Shown piece after piece: positions 34,783 through 42,229 of a stretch of DNA of 64,000 nt (position 1 is its first letter; each line of letters starts with the position of its first letter). The stretch covers positions 310,001-374,000 of the forward strand of contig JACKMB010000004.1 of NCBI GenBank assembly GCA_024235615.1, written 5' to 3'. Made by a program: the position numbers and the translations under genes. The notes beneath the pieces were generated by a model. The model was not told the DNA's origin. It did no database searches and worked only from the letters and a program-made list of their open reading frames with translations. Source of the stretch: Thauera sp. (lineage in GTDB: Bacteria > Pseudomonadota > Gammaproteobacteria > Burkholderiales > Rhodocyclaceae).

Positions 34783-35111
34783 AGATCAAACCAGTCATTC
34801 CGCGTGAGCAGGCCAACCAGGACGTCGACGACGCGATCGCCCACTACCTCGAAGAGGCCTCCTCGTCGGTCGCGCTCGGCTTCATCGACGCACTGGAACG
34901 GGGCTACACCCACATCGGGCGCCACCCCGGCACCGGTTCGCCTCGCCATGGGCACGAGCTGGACCTTCCGGGGCTACGCGCCTGGGCGCTGTCGTCTTAC
35001 CCCTACCTCGTGTTCTACATCGAGCGCCCGGACCACATCGATGTCTGGCGCGTACTGCACGGCCAGCGCGACATTCCCGCCTGGATGCAGGACCCGGACA
35101 CCCTAGCCTGA
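34779..35111 (+). CDS. parE: ParE/RelE-superfamily toxin
   Basis: 110 residues from GTG 34779. ParE fold signs: QANQDVDDAIAHYLEEASSSVALGFIDALERGYTHIGRHPGTGSPRHG, then RAWALSSYPYLVFYIERPDHIDVWRVLHGQRDI. ParE toxins inhibit gyrase; RelE relatives cut mRNA. This one carries the ParE-type helical N-terminus and the VLHGQRDI end. With parD it forms a plasmid-like stabilisation module at the right edge of the island. Confidence 0.92.
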   Translation: MKIKPVIPREQANQDVDDAIAHYLEEASSSVALGFIDALERGYTHIGRHPGTGSPRHGHELDLPGLRAWALSSYPYLVFYIERPDHIDVWRVLHGQRDIPAWMQDPDTLA

Positions 35112-35241
35112 CGAAACCACCCGGCCGTTCACGGGCCGGTTACCGCGGTCTGCTTGCCGGAATCTACGGAAGAACAGCCCGCGCCCATGACCCTGCAGGA
35201 GCCGTAGTAGCGCCCCGCCAAGGTGCGTTCCCCTCCGCCCA

Positions 35242-35258
35242 CGCACCTCGCTGGTGCG
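35242..35258 (+). promoter_or_regulatory. NtrC-type binding site upstream of amt
   Basis: CGCACC-TCGCT-GGTGCG is an inverted repeat with the five-base spacer of the NtrC consensus (TGCACC-N5-GGTGCA), with only the outermost bases changed. Related half sites AGGTGCG and GGTGCG lie close by. It is 55 bp upstream of the sigma-54 promoter, a normal activator position. Confidence 0.65.
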
Positions 35259-35312
35259 CTCCCTCCGCACCATCATGGCGTGATCCATCGGATTCCACCC
35301 GGTTCATCGCAC

Positions 35313-35328
35313 TGGAACGGTGCTTGCT
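35313..35328 (+). promoter_or_regulatory. Sigma-54 (-24/-12) promoter of amt
   Basis: TGGAACGGTGCTTGCT matches the consensus TGGCACG-N4-TTGCW with correct GG-to-GC spacing and one mismatch. The start codon of amt is 28 bases downstream. With the NtrC-like site it indicates induction under nitrogen limitation. Confidence 0.8.
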
Positions 35329-35356
35329 AAGGATGCCCGTCACTTTCGGAGGCATC

Positions 35357-36559
35357 ATGCAACCCGTTCAAACGAGCAACGACGTGCTGTTCATCCTGCT
35401 GGGCGCCATCATGGTCCTCGCCATGCATGCCGGCTTCGCCTTCCTCGAGGTGGGGACGGTGCGGCGGAAGAACCAGGTCAACGCGCTGGTCAAGATCCTG
35501 TCCGACTTCGCGGTGTCGACGCTGGCCTATTTCTTCATCGGCTATGGCATCGCCTACGGGGTGCATTTCTTCTCCGGCGCCGGCGCGCTGGTGGAACACC
35601 ACGGCTTCGAGCTCACGCGCTTCTTCTTCCTGTTGACCTTCGCCGCGGCGATCCCCGCGATCATCTCGGGCGGCATCGCCGAGCGCGCGCGCTTCCAGCC
35701 GCAGCTGGCGGCGACCTTTCTGCTGGTGGGTTTCGTCTATCCCTTCTTCGAGGGCATCGCGTGGAACCAGGCCTTCGGCGTCCAGGCCTGGCTGAAGGCG
35801 AGCTTCGGGGCGGAGTTCCACGACTTCGCCGGCTCGGTGGTGGTGCATGCGATGGGTGGCTGGATCGCGCTGCCGGCGGTGCTGCTGCTGGGGGCGCGGC
35901 GCGGACGCTATGCGCGCAACGGCCAGATCTCGGCGCATCCGCCGTCGTCGATTCCCTTCCTCGCGCTCGGCGCGTGGATCCTGATCGTGGGCTGGTTCGG
36001 CTTCAACGTGATGTCGGCGCAGCGCCTGGAGAACATCTCGGGGCTGGTGGCGATCAACTCGCTGATGGCGATGGTGGGCGGCACGGTGGCGGCGCTCGCG
36101 GCCGGGCGCAACGACCCGGGCTTCGTGCATAACGGGCCGCTCGCCGGGCTGGTGGCGGTGTGCGCGGGCTCGGACGTGATGCACCCGCTCGGTGCGCTGG
36201 TGGTCGGCGGGGTGGCGGGGGTGCTGTTCGTGGTGATGTTCACGCTGACGCAGAACCGCTGGAAGATCGACGACGTGCTCGGGGTGTGGCCGCTGCACGG
36301 GCTGTGTGGCGCCTGGGGCGGGCTGGCGGCGGGCATCTTCGGCAGCGAGGCGCTGGGCGGCCTGGGCGGGGTGGCGCTCGCCTCGCAGGCGGTGATGACG
36401 GCGCTCGGCATCGGCGTGGCGCTCGCCGGCGGGGCGGCGGTGTATGGCGCGCTCAAGCTCGCGGTGGGGCTGCGGCTCGATCAGGAGGAGGAGTTCAACG
36501 GCGCCGACCTGTCGATCCACCGCATCACGGCGACGGCCGAGCGCGAGTCGAACTGGTAG
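35357..36559 (+). CDS. amt: Ammonium transporter (Amt family)
   Basis: 400 residues from ATG 35357, with CGGAGG six bases upstream; the frame extends upstream to 35324 but past the promoter. About 11 hydrophobic helices, beginning VLFILLGAIMVLAMHAGFAFLEVGTVR and including LSDFAVSTLAYFFIGYGIAYG and VVGWFGFNVMSAQ-like segments with pore histidines (e.g. VVVHAMGGWIAL and WPLHGLCGAWGG). Takes up ammonium. No glnK lies next to it in the window, although amt-glnK pairs are usual. The regulatory sites above predict NtrC/sigma-54 control. Confidence 0.93.
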   Translation: MQPVQTSNDVLFILLGAIMVLAMHAGFAFLEVGTVRRKNQVNALVKILSDFAVSTLAYFFIGYGIAYGVHFFSGAGALVEHHGFELTRFFFLLTFAAAIPAIISGGIAERARFQPQLAATFLLVGFVYPFFEGIAWNQAFGVQAWLKASFGAEFHDFAGSVVVHAMGGWIALPAVLLLGARRGRYARNGQISAHPPSSIPFLALGAWILIVGWFGFNVMSAQRLENISGLVAINSLMAMVGGTVAALAAGRNDPGFVHNGPLAGLVAVCAGSDVMHPLGALVVGGVAGVLFVVMFTLTQNRWKIDDVLGVWPLHGLCGAWGGLAAGIFGSEALGGLGGVALASQAVMTALGIGVALAGGAAVYGALKLAVGLRLDQEEEFNGADLSIHRITATAERESNW

Positions 36560-36583
36560 ATGGCGTCGGCCGGCGCGCCCCGT

Positions 36584-37216
36584 TCAGTCGCGGTGCGCCG
36601 GCCATGCCGGCAGGCGCACGTCGAAGACGAGGGCGAGCAGGCGCGAGCCGGTGGCGGCGGCGATGCCGGCCAGGGTGGTGATCGGCAGCGGCAGGCCGGT
36701 CGCGTTGAGGGCGAGGAAGACGCCGCAGCCGAACAGCGCGCACATCGCGTAGGGGCGGTGGTCGCTATAGACCTTGGGCACCTCGTTGCACAGCACGTCG
36801 CGCGACACGCCGCCGAACACCGCGGTGACCACGCCCATCATCATCGACACCAGCGCCGGCATGCCGGCAGCGTCGGCCAGCGTGGCGCCGGAGATGGCGA
36901 AGAGGCCGAGGCCGAACGCGTCGGCGAGCTCCATCAGGCGGCCGCCGACCTTGTGGCGCAGGGTCTGCAGCCACAGCGGCGTGGTCGCCACCATGGCCAG
37001 CACGAGCCAGAGGTATTCCTGGTTCTCGATCCAGAACAGCGGGCGGCGGTCGAGCAGGATGTCGCGCAGGGTGCCGCCGCCGAAGGCGCTGACGAAGGCG
37101 ACCGAGAACACGCCGACGATGTCCATGCGCTTGCGGGTGGCCTCGATGAGACCGGACATCGCGAAGGCCAGGGTGCCGCCGACTTCGATCGCGACCAGGA
37201 AGGGATGGAGGTTCAT
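36584..37216 (-). CDS. TRIC/YicG-family cation channel protein
   Basis: 210 residues with seven hydrophobic segments in two repeats: VGGTLAFAMSGLIEATRKRMDIVGVFSVAFVSAFGGGTLRDILLDR and FAISGATLADAAGM ... GGVSRDVLCNEVP. The GGGTLRD and GGVSRD loops mark the family of bacterial trimeric intracellular cation channel homologues. Ion selectivity not predictable. Convergent with amt. Confidence 0.92.
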   Translation of the reverse strand: MNLHPFLVAIEVGGTLAFAMSGLIEATRKRMDIVGVFSVAFVSAFGGGTLRDILLDRRPLFWIENQEYLWLVLAMVATTPLWLQTLRHKVGGRLMELADAFGLGLFAISGATLADAAGMPALVSMMMGVVTAVFGGVSRDVLCNEVPKVYSDHRPYAMCALFGCGVFLALNATGLPLPITTLAGIAAATGSRLLALVFDVRLPAWPAHRD

Positions 37217-37264
37217 TGGGGGGTGAGGGGTGAGGGGGAGGCGTCGGGGGAGAGGAGTGGAGCG

Positions 37265-38590
37265 TCAGGGGCGATGGGACAGCCAGTCGGCGGCGGCGGT
37301 TCCGGCAGCGAGGCCGGTGGCGAAGCAGGCGGTCAGCAGGTAGCCGCCGGTGGGGGCTTCCCAGTCGAGCATCTCGCCGGCGACGAAGACGCCGGGGCGG
37401 GCGCGCAGCATCAGGTGGGCGTCGAGCGCTTCGAAGCGTACGCCGCCGGCGCTGCTGATGGCCTCGTCGAGCGGGCGCGTGGCGAGGAGGCGCAACGGCA
37501 GGGCCTTGATGGCCGCGGCGAGGCGGGCGGGGTCGTCGAGCCCGGCCTTGTCCACGCATTCGCGCAATAGCCCGGCCTTGACGCCCTTGATGCCGGCCTG
37601 ACTGTGCAGGTGGCTGGCGAAGGAGCGGCTGCCGCGCGGGCGGGCGAGCTCGGCGGCGAGGCGCTCGAGGCTGCGGCCGGGGGCGAGGTCGAGTTCGAGG
37701 ATGGCCTCGCCGCGGGCGAGCAGGGTGTCGCGGAGTGGGGCGGAGAGCGCATAGACCAGACCGCCCTCGATGCCGGTGGCGGAGATCAGGCATTCGCCGG
37801 CGCGCGCGTGGATGCGGCCGGTGGGGTCGGTGCAGCGCGCGGCGACGGACTTGAGCGGCTGGCCGCGGAAGCGTTCGAGGAAGTGCGCGCTCCAGCCGGT
37901 GCCGGCGGGGCCGGCGACGTCGAAGCCGCAGTTGGCGGGGAGCAGGTCGGCGACCTCGACCCCTGCGGCGCGCAGCGGGGCCACCCAGGCGCCGTCAGAG
38001 CCGAGCTTCGCCCAGCTGCCGCCGCCGAGCGCGAGCACGAGCGCGTCGGCCTCGACGTGCTGTTCGCCCTCCGGGGTGGCGAAGCGCAGGCGCTGCGGGC
38101 GGGGCTGGCGTTCGTCCGCGTTCGCGGCGTCCGGCGCAGGGTGGTCCTCCACCGGGCCACCCTGTGCCGCTTCGCCCGCCCAGCCCAGCCAGCGATGGCG
38201 CACCGCGAAGCGCACCCCGGCCGCGCGCAGGCGGGCGAGCCAGGCGCGCAGCAGCGGTGCGGCCTTCATTTCGTTCGGGAAGACACGGCCCGAGCTGCCG
38301 ACGAAGGTCTCCACGCCCAGGCCGTGCGCCCACTCGCGCAGCGCCTGCGGCGGAAAGGCCTCGACCAGCGGCGCGAGCGGGTCGCGGCGGTCGCCGTAGC
38401 GGCCGAGGAAGTCGGCCAGGGGTTCGGAGTGGGTAAGGTTGAGCCCGCCGCGCCCGGCGAGCAGGAACTTGCGCCCGACCGAGGGCATGGCGTCGTACAC
38501 CGTCACCGTGCAGCCGCGCTCGGCGAGCGCGCCCGCCGCCATCAGGCCGGCGGGGCCGCCACCGACCACTGCGACGCGTGCGTGCTGCAC
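37265..38590 (-). CDS. TIGR03862-type flavoprotein (HI0933-like)
   Basis: 441 residues. N-terminal FAD Rossmann motif VAVVGGGPAGLMAAGALAERG, then GRKFLLAGRGGLNLTHSEPL, the hallmark of HI0933-like flavoproteins, and a C-terminal FAD segment GGYLLTACFATGLAAGTAAADW. A bile-acid-type or general reductase role exists for relatives; function here unknown. ATG 38590; six bases separate it from the thioesterase gene in front. Confidence 0.88.
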   Translation of the reverse strand: MQHARVAVVGGGPAGLMAAGALAERGCTVTVYDAMPSVGRKFLLAGRGGLNLTHSEPLADFLGRYGDRRDPLAPLVEAFPPQALREWAHGLGVETFVGSSGRVFPNEMKAAPLLRAWLARLRAAGVRFAVRHRWLGWAGEAAQGGPVEDHPAPDAANADERQPRPQRLRFATPEGEQHVEADALVLALGGGSWAKLGSDGAWVAPLRAAGVEVADLLPANCGFDVAGPAGTGWSAHFLERFRGQPLKSVAARCTDPTGRIHARAGECLISATGIEGGLVYALSAPLRDTLLARGEAILELDLAPGRSLERLAAELARPRGSRSFASHLHSQAGIKGVKAGLLRECVDKAGLDDPARLAAAIKALPLRLLATRPLDEAISSAGGVRFEALDAHLMLRARPGVFVAGEMLDWEAPTGGYLLTACFATGLAAGTAAADWLSHRP

Positions 38591-38596
38591 GTGTGC

Positions 38597-39025
38597 CTAG
38601 GCCGCCGCGAAGCGACGGCGGAAACCCTCGGGCACCGCGACCTTGCGGCGTTCGCCGTAGTCGAAGAAGACGATGCCGGTCTTGCCGCGTGCGACCTCGC
38701 GCCCGCTCGCGGCTTCGGCCATGCGCCACACCAGGTCGCAGCCGTGCTCGTGGAAGTCGGCCACGCCCATCTCGACCCGCATGGTCTCGCCGTGGAAGGC
38801 CTCGGAGCGGTATTGCAGCGCGGCGTCGGCGACGATGATGCCGAGGCCCTCGATGTCGAGTTCCGAATAGCCCATGGACTTGAGAAAGCGCACGCGCGCC
38901 TCGGAGACGATGCCGAGCAGCTGGGCATTGTCGAGGTGGTTGCCGTAGTTGATGTGCGACATCAGCAGCGGGATGTCGGTGGAGAAGGCGAAGCGGTCGG
39001 GCAGCTCGATCCGGATGCGGGCCAT
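38597..39025 (-). CDS. Hotdog-fold acyl-CoA thioesterase
   Basis: 142 residues, 4HBT-type. YGNHLDNAQLLGIVSEARVRFL is the catalytic helix region with the D and E expected for the family, and the strand GLGIIVADAALQYRSEAFHGETMRVEMGV is conserved. Hydrolyses acyl-CoA; chain length unknown. Likely cotranscribed with the downstream flavoprotein (six-base gap). Confidence 0.88.
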   Translation of the reverse strand: MARIRIELPDRFAFSTDIPLLMSHINYGNHLDNAQLLGIVSEARVRFLKSMGYSELDIEGLGIIVADAALQYRSEAFHGETMRVEMGVADFHEHGCDLVWRMAEAASGREVARGKTGIVFFDYGERRKVAVPEGFRRRFAAA

Positions 39026-39121
39026 GGCGGGGGTTTGCGGAGGCGGAAAAGGAAGAGGCCCGAGCGTAACGGCCCGGGCCTCGGCGGGGCAAGCGGAAAG
39101 CCGCCTGCCGGTGCTGCGTGA

Positions 39122-39595
39122 TCAGGCCTGCGGCGGAATGCGCAGCACCTGGCCCGGGTAGATCTTGTCCGGGTGGCTCAGCATCGGCTTGTTGGCCTCG
39201 AAGATCGCGGGGTACTGGTTGGCGTTGCCGTAATACTTCTTGGCGATCGCCGACAGCGTGTCGCCGCGCGCCACGGTGTGGAACTGCGCCTCGGGTTCGG
39301 CACGGGACACGCTCAGGCGGTTCTCGACCTCGGCCACCCCGGCGACGTTGCCGGCGGCGAGCAGGATCTTCTCGCGCGTCGCCTGGTCGGGCGCGGTGCC
39401 GCTGACGGTGACCAGGCTCTTGGCGGCGTCGAAGCTCACGCCCAGATCCGGCGGCGCGATCTTGAGCGCGACGATGTAGTCGTGGATGGCTTGCGCCGCC
39501 TTGGCGTTGGCCGCGGCCGGATCGGCGGCGGCGTTGGCCTCGCCCGTCCCGAAGAGCTTCTCGCCTGCTTCCTTGATGAATGCGAACAGACCCAT
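39122..39595 (-). CDS. BON-LysM domain protein (Kbp/YgaU-like)
   Basis: 157 residues from ATG 39595. Starts GLFAFIKEAGEKLFG, then a BON domain (about 55-100, VSFDAAKSLVTVSGTAPDQATREKILLAAGNVAGVAEVENRL) and a C-terminal LysM domain (HTVARGDTLSAIAKKYYGNANQYPAIFEANKPMLSHPDKIYPGQVLRIP). This is the arrangement of the E. coli potassium-binding protein Kbp, which has no signal peptide. The 304-bp gap upstream is shared with the divergent gdhA and holds regulatory signals. Confidence 0.9.
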   Translation of the reverse strand: MGLFAFIKEAGEKLFGTGEANAAADPAAANAKAAQAIHDYIVALKIAPPDLGVSFDAAKSLVTVSGTAPDQATREKILLAAGNVAGVAEVENRLSVSRAEPEAQFHTVARGDTLSAIAKKYYGNANQYPAIFEANKPMLSHPDKIYPGQVLRIPPQA

Positions 39596-39705
39596 GAACA
39601 CCTCCCTGTCGTTGGTTTGGCTACACGTGCACGGCCAGCATAACCCCTAGGTCATTCCGGGTCCATGCACTGCGGTTGAACGCCGGGTCGGATGGCATGC
39701 TGCCA

Positions 39706-39722
39706 TGCACGAGAACGGTGCA
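39706..39722 (+). promoter_or_regulatory. NtrC-like palindrome upstream of gdhA
   Basis: TGCACG-AGAAC-GGTGCA is one base from the NtrC consensus with the right spacer. Extra half sites TGCACC (39767 region) and GATGCAC follow. A GG/GC pair resembling a sigma-54 promoter lies at 39800-39813 but its spacing is one base short. Confidence 0.55.
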
Positions 39723-39812
39723 TGAAGGAGCTGGATGTCATAAATGCAGCAAGTTTGACGAAGATCATGCACCAAAAGAGGGGAGTTGATGCACAATGCT
39801 GGCGCTGCATTG

Positions 39813-39846
39813 CGCGATGGCCTCGGGTAAAACCGAGGCCATCGCG
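39813..39846 (+). promoter_or_regulatory. Perfect 14-bp leader hairpin upstream of gdhA
   Basis: CGCGATGGCCTCGG pairs perfectly with CCGAGGCCATCGCG around a GTAAAA loop, and ends 53 bases before the gdhA start. There is no T run after it on the plus strand, so it is not a simple terminator; an A run (39860-39867) follows instead. A role in mRNA stability or attenuation is inferred. Confidence 0.6.
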
Positions 39847-39899
39847 TGTGCGCGCGCGCAAAAAAAACCTGTCTTCAATCAATCCATGGGTCCAACATC

Positions 39900-41243
39900 A
39901 TGAAATATCAGTCCCTCGAGGAGTTCCTGGCCTACGTCGAACAGCGCAACCCCGGCCAGCCCGAGTTTCTGCAGGCCGTGACCGAGGTCATGGAGAGCCT
40001 GTGGCCCTTCATCTCGGCCAACAAGCGCTATGCGGAGCACTCCCTCCTCGACCGGCTGATCGAACCCGAGCGCGTGATCATGTTCCGCGTCTCGTGGGTG
40101 GACGACCGTGGCGAGGTCCAGGTCAACCGCGGCTACCGCATCCAGCACAGCTCCGGCATCGGCCCCTACAAGGGCGGCCTGCGCTTCCACCCCTCGGTGA
40201 ACCTGTCGATCCTGAAGTTCCTCGCCTTCGAGCAGACCTTCAAGAACGCGCTCACCACGCTGCCCATGGGCGGCGGCAAGGGCGGTTCCGACTTCGATCC
40301 CAAGGGCCGCAGCCCGGGTGAGGTCATGCGCTTCTGCCAGGCCTTCATCAGCGAGTTGTACCGCCACGTCGGTCCCGACACCGACGTGCCCGCCGGCGAC
40401 ATCGGCGTGGGCGGCCGCGAGGTCGGTTTCATGGCCGGCATGATGAAGAAGCTGTCGAACAACTCGGCCTGCGTGTTCACCGGCAAGGGCCTGTCCTTCG
40501 GCGGCTCGCTGATCCGTCCCGAGTCGACCGGCTACGGCACCGTGTACTTCGCCAACGCCATGCTCGAGCGCGCCGGCCGCGACATCAAGGGCATGCGCGT
40601 CTCGGTTTCGGGTTCGGGCAACGTCGCCCAGTACGCCATCGAGAAGCTGATGGAGCTCGGCGCCAAGCCGATCACCTGCTCCGACTCGAGCGGCACCGTG
40701 ATCGACGAGGCCGGCTTCACCCCCGAGAAGCTGGCGATCCTCATGGAGATCAAGAACCACTACTACGGCCGCGTGGCCGAGTACGCCGAGCGCGTCGGCG
40801 CCCGCTTCGAGCCGGGCGTGCGTCCGTGGCACGTGCCGGTGCAGGTTGCGCTGCCGTGCGCGACCCAGAACGAGCTCGACGGCAACGACGCCGCCACCCT
40901 GGTCAAGAACGGCGTGGTCGCGGTCGCCGAGGGCGCCAACATGCCCAGCACCATGGAAGCGGTGAAGATCTTCGAGCACAACGGCGTGCTGTACGCGCCG
41001 GGCAAGGCCTCCAACGCCGGCGGCGTGGCCACCTCGGGCCTGGAGATGAGCCAGAACGCGATGCGCCTGTCGTGGACCCGCGAGGAGGTCGACGCCCGCC
41101 TCAAGGAGATCATGCTCGGCATCCACGCCGCCTGCCTGAAGTACGGCGAGCGCGAGGACGGTACGGTGAGCTACGTCGACGGCGCCAACGTCGCCGGCTT
41201 CGTCAAGGTCGCCGAGGCCATGCTGGCGCAGGGCGTGATCTGA
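39900..41243 (+). CDS. gdhA: NADP-type glutamate dehydrogenase
   Basis: 447 residues from ATG 39900, normal for hexameric small GDHs. GIGPYKGGLRFHPSVNLSILKFLAFEQTFKNALTTLPMGGGKGGSDFDPKGRS holds the glutamate site and catalytic lysine; SGSGNVAQYAIEKLMELGAKPI is the dinucleotide fold; GAN MPSTMEAVKIF is conserved. It makes glutamate from ammonium and 2-oxoglutarate, linking to amt 3.3 kb away. A large hairpin follows the gene. Confidence 0.96.
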   Translation: MKYQSLEEFLAYVEQRNPGQPEFLQAVTEVMESLWPFISANKRYAEHSLLDRLIEPERVIMFRVSWVDDRGEVQVNRGYRIQHSSGIGPYKGGLRFHPSVNLSILKFLAFEQTFKNALTTLPMGGGKGGSDFDPKGRSPGEVMRFCQAFISELYRHVGPDTDVPAGDIGVGGREVGFMAGMMKKLSNNSACVFTGKGLSFGGSLIRPESTGYGTVYFANAMLERAGRDIKGMRVSVSGSGNVAQYAIEKLMELGAKPITCSDSSGTVIDEAGFTPEKLAILMEIKNHYYGRVAEYAERVGARFEPGVRPWHVPVQVALPCATQNELDGNDAATLVKNGVVAVAEGANMPSTMEAVKIFEHNGVLYAPGKASNAGGVATSGLEMSQNAMRLSWTREEVDARLKEIMLGIHAACLKYGEREDGTVSYVDGANVAGFVKVAEAMLAQGVI

Positions 41244-41267
41244 TCGAACGCTGACGTCGCGCAAGGG

Positions 41268-41322
41268 GCGGGCCTGCCGGCAAGCGGCTTCCTCGAGGAA
41301 GCCGCTGCGCGGGCAGGCCCGC
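41268..41322 (+). terminator. Large bipartite hairpin after gdhA
   Basis: Outer arms GCGGGCCTGCC and GGGCAGGCCCGC enclose inner arms AGCGGCTTCCT and AGGAAGCCGCT, a very stable stem of about 22 pairs followed by TTCCCGTT. The T run is poor, so termination may be partial. Confidence 0.6.
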
Positions 41323-41398
41323 TTCCCGTTCACGCCGCGGACGCGGCGCCTCATCGGCTAAACTCCGCGCCGAATCCACATCCTCAGGAGCGCTTCCG

Positions 41399-42040
41399 AT
41401 GATCCAGGCCACCATCGTCCCGGTCACCCCTTTCCAGCAGAACTGCAGCATCCTGTGGTGCGAGCGCACGAAGAAGGCCGCGGTGGTCGACCCCGGCGGC
41501 GACCTCGATCGCATCCTCGCCACGGTCGCCGAGCTCGGCGTCACGGTCGAGAAGATCCTCATCACCCACGGCCACATCGACCACGCCGGCGGCACCGCGA
41601 AGCTGGCGCGCGAGCTCGGCGTGCCGATCGAGGGGCCGCAGGAGGAGGACCGCTTCTGGATCGAGGGCATGCCGCAGCAGAGCAAGATGTTCGGCTTCCC
41701 CGACGTCGAGTCCTTCGAGCCCGACCGCTGGCTGCACGACGGCGACACCGTCACCGTCGGGGAGCAGACGCTGAAGGTCATCCACACGCCCGGGCATACC
41801 CCCGGCCACGTCGTCTTCGTACATGAGGGCGCGCGCCTGGCGATCGTCGGCGACGTGCTCTTCGCCGGCTCGATCGGCCGCACCGATTTCCCGCGCGGCG
41901 ACCACCAGACCCTGATCCGCTCGATCCGCGAGAAGCTCTTCCCGCTCGGCGACGACATCACCTTCATCCCTGGCCACGGTCCCACCTCGACCTTCGGCGA
42001 GGAGCGCGACAGCAACCCCTTCGTGGGTGCCTACGGCTGA
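41399..42040 (+). CDS. MBL-fold metallo-hydrolase (glyoxalase II-like)
   Basis: 213 residues. The metal-binding motif THGHIDHAGG is near residue 55, with further ligands in TPGHTPGHVVF, VGDVLFAGSIGRTDFP and FIPGHGPTSTFGEER. The length and pattern match the YcbL/type I glyoxalase II-like group, which hydrolyses thioesters such as S-lactoylglutathione. RBS CAGGAG precedes ATG 41399. Single gene. Confidence 0.9.
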   Translation: MIQATIVPVTPFQQNCSILWCERTKKAAVVDPGGDLDRILATVAELGVTVEKILITHGHIDHAGGTAKLARELGVPIEGPQEEDRFWIEGMPQQSKMFGFPDVESFEPDRWLHDGDTVTVGEQTLKVIHTPGHTPGHVVFVHEGARLAIVGDVLFAGSIGRTDFPRGDHQTLIRSIREKLFPLGDDITFIPGHGPTSTFGEERDSNPFVGAYG

Positions 42041-42229
42041 GCGGTGGAGCCTGCGCCGCTCTGTTTCGGGCGTTTTTGGCGTCTTGCCATTCGATTTCCC
42101 GGGATCCCTCCGGCAGGTGCCGGATTCGGGAAGTCCATCGCTTGTTCGGCCCGGTTTTCGGGCGCAACATCTTCCCTTGAGCATGGCTTGCGGGTGCTGC
42201 CCGCATAACGACAGGGAGTGTTCGAGAAC

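Noticed and set aside
39800-39813. Sigma-54 promoter for gdhA
   Set aside because: TGGCGCTGCATTGC has nine instead of ten bases between the GG and GC pairs; sigma-54 promoters are strict about this.
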